A DNA stretch of 64,000 nt from Onchidella celtica. Its lineage: Eukaryota > Mollusca > Gastropoda > Systellommatophora > Onchidiidae. Shown in pieces: positions 22,730-32,275 of this stretch. Every line of letters starts with the position of its first letter. The first letter of the stretch is position 1. The position numbers and the translations under genes were made by a program. Under the pieces are notes generated by a model that ran no database searches, was not told the origin of the DNA, and saw nothing but the letters and a program-made list of their open reading frames with translations. The stretch spans positions 21,510,947 to 21,574,946 of the forward strand of contig OZ007581.1 in assembly GCA_963931925.1 (NCBI GenBank), read 5' to 3'.

Positions 22730-23600
22730 AGGGAAGCCAAGCAGAAGTTTTAGTCGGTACTCGTGGATTTATTTGAAGAATTCAGAAATCCATTTTCAGA
22801 AATAGCAAAACAAGGCCTGATTAACATCTCTGCTAGCACTATGGCACAATGCCATAAGGTCAACGATTTAAGAAAACTGAAAGAGAAAGGAGGAAGCGTT
22901 GCGTTGACGGGAGCATAAAATCACAGACAACAAACATCAGTGAACCACTAAAATCGAATGACCGTCAGCTCTTGGGGAACAAGCGTGAGGCAAAGCAATA
23001 CTTGAACTAAAGCACAGCTTCAAAATAAAAAATAAACTGTAGTTTTGGTTTTTTACTTTCAGCGGTACATCGCATGCTGGAATTGGGGTGTGGTCTTGGT
23101 TAAATTTTGTTTACTCACGAAAATCAAGCGTACCCTCCTTCCTTAGCAGCGGAAGGCCGCATGCTGAAGTATTATAACAAATCCAATCTGTTGTGATGTC
23201 TACTAGAACAAATTCCACAAGCAAAAACACACCAAATATTACTTGCCTGATTGCCAATGGATCAGCCATTGTTCAGATGCTTTCTCCAAGAGGCAGCACA
23301 ACGTTTTTTGATAATTCAAAACATGTCATTTTACCATATCTTAAAGAAAAGACAGGGGCAGGAGTGTCGGTTGTTCGCATGGATGTCGTTTTTGACAGAT
23401 ATCCAGATATCAACCGTTAAGAACCGCGAGAAACGTGGATCTAGAGGGGAGTTCATCAGAGTAGAAACGTTGAGAAGAGTCACTCGCTGGTATTTCCAAG
23501 GAGCATGCCGAGGAACTGGAAAGACTTTCTGAAAAACCGTGACAAGAGACCCGAGGTTATCAGATATCTAGCTCAAGAAATCACACGAGTTTGCGCTACC
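22730..23600 (+). pseudogene. fragmented relic of an uncharacterised animal gene family
   Basis: Pieces in order on the plus strand: VDLFEEFRNPFSEIAKQG at ~22,768; an open frame 23,193-23,420 with ITCLIANGSAIVQMLSPRG, VILPYLKEKTG and VVRMDVVFDRYPD; then, frameshifted, TREKRGSRG-like, MPRNWKDFLKNRDKRPEVI and AQEITRVCA. I recall a widespread, unnamed family in fish and invertebrates with the same order: a 'MGNPF' block, a 'DGAAIVQMLKP' block, 'VxRLDIVWD.Y', 'KRG.G', 'IP.NWQDFLRVD.NK.ELF'. Its function is unknown to me. Stops, frameshifts and missing sequence (about 22,860-23,190) make it a pseudogene. Confidence 0.6.
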
Positions 23601-23642
23601 TCTTTTGGGCATTGCAACAACAAATGACAGGGCAATTTCAAG

Positions 23643-23918
23643 CTATATTTAAGAAGCATCAGCAGAGTTCCAAATTTCCTCACAGAAGCTATTACCAAAA
23701 CTTTAGTTACTTCACACATTTTATCTCGAATAGATTATTGCAATTCTCTTCTTGCTGGAATAACATCAGATAAACTGTCTAAAATTCAAGCCATTCAAAA
23801 CAACGCAGCCAAATTGATTACCAAGAAAAAACAAGCTGACCACGTTACGCCTTTGTTAAAAGAACTGCACTGGCTTCCTATAACAGAAAGAATTACATAC
23901 AAAATTGCTGTTTTTTGC
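23643..23918 (+). pseudogene. L2/CR1-like LINE RT C-terminal domain, left half (interrupted)
   Basis: The plus strand reads ISRVPNFLTEAITKTLV, SRIDYCNSLLAGI, IQAIQNNAAKLIT and DHVTPLLKELHWLPI before being cut at 23,918 by the 4.2-kb LINE. These are the hallmark C-terminal blocks of L2/CR1-type reverse transcriptases. Removing the insertion and one copy of its target duplication continues the same frame into 28,165. Confidence 0.9.
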
Positions 23919-23929
23919 TATAATTACTA
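23919..23929. repeat. target-site duplication TATAATTACTA (left)
   Basis: Identical to 28,154-28,164; marks the 3' end of the minus-strand LINE, next to its (TAA)n tail. Confidence 0.93.
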
Positions 23930-26900
23930 ATAATAATAATAATAATAGTTCGTCCATCAGGTATGATGATGACCTTAACAACACCAGAGGAATAAAGAAC
24001 AGAAATTGTTGAGAATTTCAACACATGGACAATAAAGAGAACTAAAGGACACAGAGGACAGAATAGAAAGACTGTTCTTTCATGACTTATGGCTTCTCAT
24101 GTGACTGATAAGTCCTATTTTTGCCCCGCAGACCCTTCCGCATAAATGACAAGAGTGCTCCGTTGGTTCAGTACCACTGGGCCTTTTCTTGCGCCGTTCT
24201 CTTTTTTTGATAGCCTGCTGGACTCTGACAGCTTCCCATGCTTTGCTGCCTCTGGTAAGGGCCGCCCTCCAATTTGCACGATCAAGCGAGAGCTTTTCCC
24301 ACTCACTCACATCAATGGCAAAGGCCTTCAGTGATTGCTTGAGAGTGTCTTTGTAACGTCTCTTTGGGGCCCCAACATTCCTCGTTCCATTGGAGAGCTC
24401 AGAGAAGAAGATTTGCTTAGGGAGTCTGGAGTCGGGCATTCTGACAACATGTCCTGCCCAACGTAGCTGAATTTTTTTCAGGTGGCAGAAGATGCTCAAT
24501 TCCTTGGCACGATTGAGGACCCCAGTGTCTGGAATTTTATCCTGCCATTTGATCCTTAGGATCTTTCTAAGGCAGGCCAGATGAAAGTGATTTAGCTTTC
24601 TGGCATGCGATTGGTACACTGTCCAGGTTTCAGCCCCATAGAGTAGGGTGGGAAGGACCACAGCATTGTACACTTTCAGCTTAGTGTCTGTGCGAATGCC
24701 GGCAACATCCCACACTCTCTTTCGAAGCCTGCCAAATGCAGAGCTGGCTTTGCTGATTCTTGAGAGAATTTCAGTATCAACACGAGCCGTGGAAGACAGT
24801 GTACTGCCAAGATAGGTGAAGTTCTCCGACACCTTCAGAAGACTGTCATGGACTTTGATATTTGGGGTCACAGGATACTTGTCGTCTGGAGTAGGCTGAT
24901 GGAGCACTTCTGTCTTCTTTGTGCTTATTGTGAGGCCAAAGTTGTCACAGGCACTAGAGAACTTATCAACACAGTTTTGCATGCTATCCTCATCGTGTGC
25001 CAGAAGTGCACAATCATCAGCAAATAGTAGGTCACAGACTTGAGTACTTTTGGTTTTGGTTTTTGCCTGAAGTCTCCTGAGGTTGAATAGACTGCCATCA
25101 GTTCGGTACTTGATGCTTACCCCTTGAGGAGGAGAGCTAAAGGCTTCTTGTAGCATTGCAGAGAACATGATGCTGAACAGAGTTGGGGCTAAGACACAAC
25201 CCTGTTTTACCCCATTTGTGACAGCAAAGGGCTCTGAAACACTGCCGTTGCTTTTGACTGCAGCTTGCATGCCATCATGAAACTGGCGCACTATTGTGAT
25301 GAATTCGGGTGGACACCCAAACTTCGCCAAGATTTTCCAGAGGCCTTCACGACACACTGTGTCAAATGCTTTTGTGAGGTCAACAAATGTGATATACAGC
25401 GCTTTATTTTGTTCCATGCATTTTTCCTGAATCTGTCTGGCAGCAAAAATCATATCCGCCGTTCCCCTCTCTTTACGAAAGCCACATTGGCTCTCGGGAA
25501 GCAAGTCATTTGACGAGAGATGATCAAGAAGGCGATTCAGAAGCATTCTTGCCAATATTTTGCCAGCAATTGAAAGTAGAGAGATTCCCCGATGGTTGTC
25601 ACAGACTTGGCTGTCCCCTTTGTTTTTGTACAGATGGATGATTGAAGCATCTTTGAAGTCCTGTGGCAGCTTCCCTGCTTTCAACATATGATTGAACAAC
25701 TCGGTCAACCTTTCAATAAGCTTTTCTCCGCCGAAGGCATACACCTCAGCAGGAATTGAATCCGCGCCTGGTGATTTGTTAAAGGACATCTGATTTGTGG
25801 CAGTTCGGGTCTCATTTGCTGTGAATGGCTTGGCAAGAGCTGCATTAATAGGAGTCTGAGGGAGGCGGTCAATGGACTCAGTATTTATATTTGATGGCCG
25901 ATTTAGCACACCTCCGAAATGTTCTGCCCAACGCTGAATTATGGCATTCAATTCAACAATGCGTGTTGAACCATCTGACGCAAGAAGTGGCGTAGTGCCA
26001 GAGCGGGATGGTCCAAACACAGCTCGGAGGCTCTCAAAGAACTTTCTAGTGTTGTTTGTGTCGGCATATTTCTGAGTTTCTCTTACTCGCTCTTCAAGCC
26101 AGTCATTTTTCATTTTCCTCAGCTTCTTCTGGAGTACACCCTTACATGCACGCAGTGCATCAGCTTTTGCTGTGGAAGAGGGGTCACTGCAGTGAGCTTG
26201 GATGAGACTATTTTTTTCTTTGATGAGCACTTTGATTTCATTATCATTATCATTGAACCAGTCCTGGTGCTTGCGGACAGGAAAACCAACTGTGCTGCTG
26301 GCGGAAGAGTGTACAGTCGTATTTAGGTCAGTCCAGCTCTGTTCAATGTTCTCAGGGTCAAAAGTCACGCAATCCAATTTTGAGGAGAGTTCTGATGAGA
26401 GCTCGCTCTGTTTCTCAGCTGAGCAGAGTTTTGAAACATTTAGGCGTTTAGGTGGCGCTTTCCCTTGAGGGCGTCTATTGCGCCTCAATGTTAGTCTGAG
26501 CTTGCAAACAATGAGTCTGTGGTCAGTTCCACACTCGGCACCACACATCGCCTTTGTTACAAGGACATCCTTTCTGTCAGTCTTCCTCACAATGACATAG
26601 TCTATGAGATGCCAATGCTTTGAGCGGGGATGCATCCATGACGTTCTGTTTCTCACTGGGAGACTAAAATTTGTGTTGGTAATGAACAGGCCAAATTCAG
26701 CGCACAAAGTAAGTAAGCGCAACCCATTGTTATTGCATGAACCAACTCCATGAGGGCCCAAAACATTTGGCCACGCTGAGATTTCGGAGCCAACCCTAGC
26801 ATTGAAGTCCCCCAAGAGAATCAGCTTATCAGCTGCCGGGACAGAGTATATGACAGATTCTAGATCAGAATAGAACTTGTCTTTGGCTTCATCTGGGTTT

Positions 26901-28153
26901 GTCATGGTGGGCGCATATGCGCTAATGAGGGTGGCTGACTGGCTTTTCCCAACTGGGATCCTGAGTGTCATTAGCCTGTCATTTATTTCAATTGGCATGG
27001 ACTGCAAGTTTCTGACAAGGTCATTTTTAATTGCAAACCCAACACCATGCTGTCTCGGTTCGACTGCACCCTTGCCTTTCCAGAAGAAGGTGTATCCACC
27101 ACTGAGCTCTTTGAGTTGGCCACTATCAGGGAGTCTGGTCTCACTGAGTGCCACTATGTCCAGGTTGTACCTGCTGAGCTCAATGGCAATAAGTGCAGCG
27201 CGTCTTTCCGGGTTGTTTGAGTTGTCCTGTAGTGTGCGTATATTCCAGGCTCCTAGCCTGAGTAAGCTGAATTTCTTTTTGTTTCGACCGCAAAAAGGGA
27301 TCCCCACTGGTCGCGGTATACCAGTCAGGGTGATGTGAAGTGGGCTTTCTTTAGGGCACCTTTTCTAGCCCCTTCCTCAGTTGAGGTGAGCAGTGCTATC
27401 CTTAAATAAAGCTGCTCAGCTACTGTGGGTGCTGCCTCCTCACGCCTCCACTTCAATCGACGATGAAGCGACCATAGCCCACAGCCACCAACGTGTAGGT
27501 CTGTGCTAACAGCTTCCAGTCTATCCAAACCTGCTGCCACCGCACTCGCCCATCGCCGTTGGAATTTTGAGAGGAAAGAAGACGAGACAAAGATGAAAGA
27601 AGACGAGGTGAGTGTTAAGACTGGCGCAAAGAATTTGTTTTTAGTGAGAAAGAGCTGCGCAAACATCAGACTCACTCTCTCGCCTGGACACAACTTATCC
27701 AAGTGGCAAGACAGGGTCAAGACGACTGGAAATGTATCCAGGTGCAGGAGGATGCCAGAGGGACAGTCATATTGCCTGACCGGCTGCCTGTAGGCTACTC
27801 CACAGCCTCGCAGTCCCAACTGACTAGGGTGAAAGACCCAAACCAAAGAACACCAATACTGGTGGATGCTCTGTGTCACGATATCCAGGCCAGAGTGACG
27901 GTATATTGCCATCTGCCCTATCAATCAACCACTGGCCTGCTGCCGCCAGCTTCGAAGCTGCGTCCGGGAAGTTTGCTCAATTCTTCGTCTGTGATTTAGG
28001 CAAACAAGCCTATGACCACACCGCTACCGGGGGCCAATATGAAGGACTCAAGTACTGAGGGTCACATTGTGCCCTAGCATGTGGCCGTTGGGTTAGATGA
28101 AACCTCCTCCGCCCTGGCCGTTTGCACCGACAGGTGCACGCCCACTGATACCA
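23930..28153 (-). mobile_element. full-length LINE insertion, 4,224 bp
   Basis: Bounded by an exact 11-bp target duplication. The 3' end carries a (TAA)/(ATT)n tail at 23,930-23,947 and a ~130-bp 3' UTR; the ORF is 24,080-27,307; the 5' UTR is about 846 bp (27,308-28,153). An antisense-free ORF of 199 codons (27,924-27,325 minus) sits in the 5' UTR, ending 17 bp before the main ATG. It has no zinc knuckle, esterase or coiled-coil signature, so I do not call it ORF1. A truncated copy at 55,221-56,134 shares the 3' UTR and the tail. It is inserted in an older L2-like LINE. Confidence 0.95.
24080..27307 (-). CDS. LINE endonuclease-reverse transcriptase, 1,075 aa, intact
   Basis: The protein nicks target DNA and copies the LINE RNA at the nick. 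Residues 17-270 are an apurinic-type endonuclease (LGAWNIRTL, ALSETRLP with E56, LLGDFNARVG at 165-173, GTDHRLIV at 260-267). Residues ~510-800 are the reverse transcriptase: HRGISLLSI, CGFRKERGTADM, FVDLTKAFDTV (643-649), NGVKQGCVLAPTLF, and LLFADDCALL with the catalytic FADD at 762-765. The tail has the WTVYQSHARKLNHFHLACLR block. It ends with a canonical C2H2 finger, C1053, C1056, H1069, H1073. Length is normal for a single-ORF LINE of this kind. No stop or frameshift is present, so it may be active. I cannot fix the clade (RTE/CR1-like) without a tree. The start ATG is the first after an in-frame stop. Confidence 0.95.
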   Translation of the reverse strand: MGIPFCGRNKKKFSLLRLGAWNIRTLQDNSNNPERRAALIAIELSRYNLDIVALSETRLPDSGQLKELSGGYTFFWKGKGAVEPRQHGVGFAIKNDLVRNLQSMPIEINDRLMTLRIPVGKSQSATLISAYAPTMTNPDEAKDKFYSDLESVIYSVPAADKLILLGDFNARVGSEISAWPNVLGPHGVGSCNNNGLRLLTLCAEFGLFITNTNFSLPVRNRTSWMHPRSKHWHLIDYVIVRKTDRKDVLVTKAMCGAECGTDHRLIVCKLRLTLRRNRRPQGKAPPKRLNVSKLCSAEKQSELSSELSSKLDCVTFDPENIEQSWTDLNTTVHSSASSTVGFPVRKHQDWFNDNDNEIKVLIKEKNSLIQAHCSDPSSTAKADALRACKGVLQKKLRKMKNDWLEERVRETQKYADTNNTRKFFESLRAVFGPSRSGTTPLLASDGSTRIVELNAIIQRWAEHFGGVLNRPSNINTESIDRLPQTPINAALAKPFTANETRTATNQMSFNKSPGADSIPAEVYAFGGEKLIERLTELFNHMLKAGKLPQDFKDASIIHLYKNKGDSQVCDNHRGISLLSIAGKILARMLLNRLLDHLSSNDLLPESQCGFRKERGTADMIFAARQIQEKCMEQNKALYITFVDLTKAFDTVCREGLWKILAKFGCPPEFITIVRQFHDGMQAAVKSNGSVSEPFAVTNGVKQGCVLAPTLFSIMFSAMLQEAFSSPPQGVSIKYRTDGSLFNLRRLQAKTKTKSTQVCDLLFADDCALLAHDEDSMQNCVDKFSSACDNFGLTISTKKTEVLHQPTPDDKYPVTPNIKVHDSLLKVSENFTYLGSTLSSTARVDTEILSRISKASSAFGRLRKRVWDVAGIRTDTKLKVYNAVVLPTLLYGAETWTVYQSHARKLNHFHLACLRKILRIKWQDKIPDTGVLNRAKELSIFCHLKKIQLRWAGHVVRMPDSRLPKQIFFSELSNGTRNVGAPKRRYKDTLKQSLKAFAIDVSEWEKLSLDRANWRAALTRGSKAWEAVRVQQAIKKRERRKKRPSGTEPTEHSCHLCGRVCGAKIGLISHMRSHKS

Positions 28154-28164
28154 TATAATTACTA
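28154..28164. repeat. target-site duplication TATAATTACTA (right)
   Basis: Matches 23,919-23,929 exactly and lies at the 5' end of the inserted LINE. Confidence 0.93.
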
Positions 28165-28660
28165 TAAATGTTTAAATAACACCGCACCCAGCTATCTCAA
28201 AAATTCTTTACAAGTCTACACACCATCTCGTTCACTAAGATCATCAAGTGACAAAACAATCTTAAGAATCCCATCTAAAAACTATGAAACTATAGGCCAT
28301 AGATCCTTCAACTATTTTGGACCTTTTGTCTGGAACCAGATACCCTTGAACATTCATGAATCACCGAATCTTGAAAGCTTTAAGAAAAGTGTAAAACATC
28401 ACCTTTTCCTCCGAAACGGTTAAATTTTCAAAATTCTTTTCTGTACTTTGATGTTACAATTGATTATATAAGCTAGTGTTATATGACTAAGAGCGTCTAT
28501 GTGTGTGAAACTGAAAGTTTGTATGGATGAGAGTGCGTGTTTTAGTATGAGATTTGGAAAGTGTATGCATGAATTATTGATGCAATGTACCGCGCATTGA
28601 GTAATAATTTTATTAGAAATGCGCTAAAGAAATTCTACTTATTATTATTATTATAATATT
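28165..28660 (+). pseudogene. L2/CR1-like LINE, right half and 3' UTR
   Basis: Continues the frame broken at 23,918: YKCLNNTAPSYL, YTPSRSLRSSSDKTIL, GHRSFNYFGPFVWNQIP, and ESFKKSVKHHLFLRNG with a stop at ~28,423. These match the end of L2-type LINEs. The 3' UTR runs to a TTATTATTATTA tail at about 28,637-28,660. The piece is 5'-truncated overall (its left half starts near 23,643). Confidence 0.9.
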
Positions 28661-31038
28661 GTGAGACTTACCATTTCTCTATTGTGCGCAGGAAGATATT
28701 AACACAAGAATGTGGCTTCATGCCTAAAGGCCTTTTATTAAGGTCATAAGAAAAATTTCAGGACAGTACATACAGATATAGTCATTCTGTCTGTTGTCCA
28801 CTTTGCACAACTCTGGAAATATTTTGGATTCCTTTTGCAATGGGAAAGATTTCAAGTACATTCCACAGCACACAATCGCCAAACAGCCAGTGCCTGTGTA
28901 GTAACCCTTTCACCATTAGTAAAGGTGTAGTAATCTGTATAATAATCCTTTAGTAAAGGCAAGAAAATAGCTTGGGCAGCTTGGAGCTCATATCCTCATT
29001 CACAAATATTTCAAATTCTATCAGATTTCTTTCTGATGTGGCGAAAGAAAATATAGTCGGAGGGCCAAGCCATCAAATGGCCGGGAACTTTGCACAAAAA
29101 TATATTCTCTGATTTTGCTATAGATGTTAAGAGAACCACTTTGGCTCCTGAAAATGCCTAATATAATGAAATAAAGGATGGCAACGCTAAGAAATTCCGC
29201 AAAAACACCCCCTACATGACATTACATATTAGCGCTCTTTTCACCCAAAACGACAATAATAAAGTTGTAATCAGCCAAATACTTAATATAGATCTACATC
29301 AAATTAAAAAGGAGCCAATTTCCTACCACATGAAAGTTATTCGTACTGATTTGTGCTTATTGCAAGAAATTTATTGGACAAAATCAAAACTATACCCCTT
29401 ATATCGCTAAACATTGAGATTCCAATATTTAAATTTTTAAAAATAAAATATACTAGATGGCTAAGGTTGAACTTTATTACATATTATTATCACAGACAAG
29501 TAACCATAGCAGTTTTTGAAAAGCATAATGCAACAACTTGAAGATCCAATTATTAATAATGGCAGTTACAGTCATACGTCTATTTGGAAGATCCGCTGAA
29601 CTGCTTCACATGTTGAGAAATGGTAGTAACAGTGCGTTACGTCTGTTGTTGACGCTTAGATATGTATACATATATTGATTGCAAGAGCTTATGATGTTTC
29701 ATTTCTGCAGCTCAAGCCAGGTTCATTCCACTTGAATTATACCGGAATGTGGAATAAAAACAATATGTTAGTACTTAAGAAACAAGTCAAATACACAAAC
29801 CCTCTGTGCTGTCCAGTGCGATCTGCAGACAACCTCCAACAAACTATCAGTCTTAGCGCGTCCTACATATACGCTGTTTCGTAATTAGTTATATAAAGAA
29901 ACCTTCCTACTGGTTTTAAATGAAAATGAAATTCTGATTCCAGATCCGATCGATGACATAGGTGACAATTCAATGACTATTTTACAATAAATGACGAAAT
30001 GCAAGATAACCGCCATACAAAAGGTTGGATGTCCTTCACAGTTGAGAACAGATTCGAGTCAATAGATGGATAATTCAGGTCATTAATGATATTCTTTGGG
30101 GGGGGGGGGATCATGCAGTACTTTCTACTTAGTTTGAAACATTGGTCGAAAACCATATGCAGAATACATGCATTCTCATCACGAAGGGTATGTCCCTTCA
30201 CCGCTGAAGTGGTAAAGCCAGACACTATGTTTGGGGAAGCTGGTCGTGGCATGGGTCCACAGGCAGCAAGGATGACTACCTTTGAAACCCCATGGTTGAA
30301 TTTTCAGCAGAAATCTTGCTTTGTTTCCACACTGACTTGCTGGTAGATTGCATTTCTACCATTTCACCAAAGAGAGATGACGACAGCGAGGGAGTTGTTA
30401 TGAGAACAAAGTCTCTACTAGGCTAGAAACGCATGCACAGTTGAATGAAGTATCAATATTTAGCTCAAGAGTGGAAGCTGTATTCCCGGCCCTGTCGTGA
30501 AATCACACAAATGTGTTCTCACAACTGCAGATGACAACTCTCTTTTGCTCAGTATTCTACACACTCTAAGCAAAAATTTCCCTTTTTTTTTCTACTGATG
30601 AAAGAAAATTACAATCTTTAAAACATTAATAGCAAAAAATGTAAAAATATAAGCAATGCACTTTAAGAAATTTATTTTTCTTCCTCCTGTAAAATGTGTC
30701 CCTTGCACTTATATGGTTCGATATGTTGTTACATAACTTTGCCAGCGATACGTTTATCAGTTTTCTGCTGAAGCATTTTTGGGAGGGGGAAAGGGGGGGG
30801 GGCATTTAGGTCGTTTCAATGAAAAGGATCTGACCAAATGCTATGCCACACACACCAACTTACAATGCACAACATGTCTAGTGGAAAGAAACCTCTTAAT
30901 GGGGTCAGGATGAAGCCCTGTGTGAAAAGCAGGTAATACAGTCTGCAGTGTGCGGAGCGATTGTGATCTTCTGCGAAAAACATGGCAGCATCCTTCCGCT
31001 GTAATCAAATGAAAAGGCCAGCCCATCTTCCCTATCTA
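28661..31038. other. unassigned stretch
   Basis: AT-rich with poly-G runs near 30,100 and 30,795. Short ORFs (62-91 codons) on both strands lack motifs. No element ends recognised. Confidence 0.45.
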
Positions 31039-31043
31039 CCCCT
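31039..31043. repeat. target-site duplication CCCCT (left of solo LTR)
   Basis: Identical to 32,271-32,275. Confidence 0.9.
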
Positions 31044-32270
31044 TGTCACGAGTGGAGTGAGCGATAGTTAATAATTACGGGGGGAAAGGAGGAGAGTAAA
31101 ATTAACGCACGTAGACAAGTAAGGGAAAGCGTGCATGTTATGAGTGGTGGGGGTCTGAATGAGGCGAGAGCGCTGTATTACTATCACTGCAAGTTAGAAC
31201 GTCCTAAAGAGCGGACGCAAGAGAAAGCCCAGTGGGCGAACATAAGGAGAGCAGTCGGAAGACTAGTGAGAGAGTTTTTTCCAGTGATAACTGGTAGGTG
31301 AAACGATGATTGATAATTATGATTGATGTATTATATTCGTCTATTACCATGATGTAAATAAGTATATGTGAGGAATGTGGAAGTCCTTGATATTGGATAT
31401 AGCAATGTGCGCCATGAGCGATAGATGAAAGTTGAGTTCATGGATTTGTAGCACGAGTGAGTATTGGGTACTACGATGGAGGTGTGTTACCGTAAGATGT
31501 TTGGTGAGTGAAATGTGTGTACGCTTCATGGGTTGTAAGGAGAGGTGGAGTGAATAGAAATGGTATGGTATTATACCAATGTAATGTTATTCTTGTAGGT
31601 GTCGGGGACGGGCCGAAGAGCCACCTCGGTGAGCACAGGGGATAGGCCAGCATAGGGCCGGAGGCCACACATAGGCCAAGAGTGAGGCTGTCGGTGCAGG
31701 ACAGTAGAGGCACATAAAGTCGTGGCAGTCGGGCCACGGACAGGGACGTAGATATGAGCATGAATGTGCTAATTGAAATGATAATGTACTATTGCCATGT
31801 TGATGGGCTATTGAAATGATAATGTACTATTGCCACGTTGATGGGCTATTGAAATGATAATGTACTATTGCCATGTTGATGGGCTATTGAAATGATAATG
31901 TGCTATTGCCCTGCTGAGGTGCTAGTGGAATGCTAAGGTGTTATGGCAATAGGAAGGTGATATTGAGAGACTGCGGTGCCAGTGAATTACTAATGTGCTA
32001 TTAAGACCCTGAGGGGAGAGGCTGAGGCCGAAGTGTCTTTAGGAAGTAACTACCGGGTTGTGGATCCGAGGAAGAGTGCATGTGGGAATAAGGCCGTTGT
32101 ACGGCAGTTAAATTCAATAATATAATGTATGTAATTGCGCTATTATCGGTATAATTATGTTTAATAAATGTGTGAGTCTGATGGGTCGTTTTGTTAAGTG
32201 TTAAACTTGTTCGTTCGTGATTGTTGTCCTGTCATAACTTATTACATCTCCCAGTCTGGGATTTGTGACA
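31044..32270 (+). mobile_element. solo LTR, copy 2 (1,227 bp)
   Basis: Begins TGTCACGAGTGGAGTGAG and ends GGGATTTGTGACA, flanked by an exact CCCCT duplication. It is the same family as 13,785-15,021 but in the opposite orientation. The first ~100 bp differ (copy 1 has extra sequence there), while most of the rest is close. AATAAA is at 32,163-32,168. A 38-bp subrepeat (GGGCTATTGAAATGATAATG...) is present three to four times at about 31,783-31,915, against about two in copy 1. No internal retrotransposon genes flank it. The 96-codon minus-strand ORF inside is the counterpart of the one in copy 1 and is an LTR shadow. Confidence 0.95.
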
Positions 32271-32275
32271 CCCCT

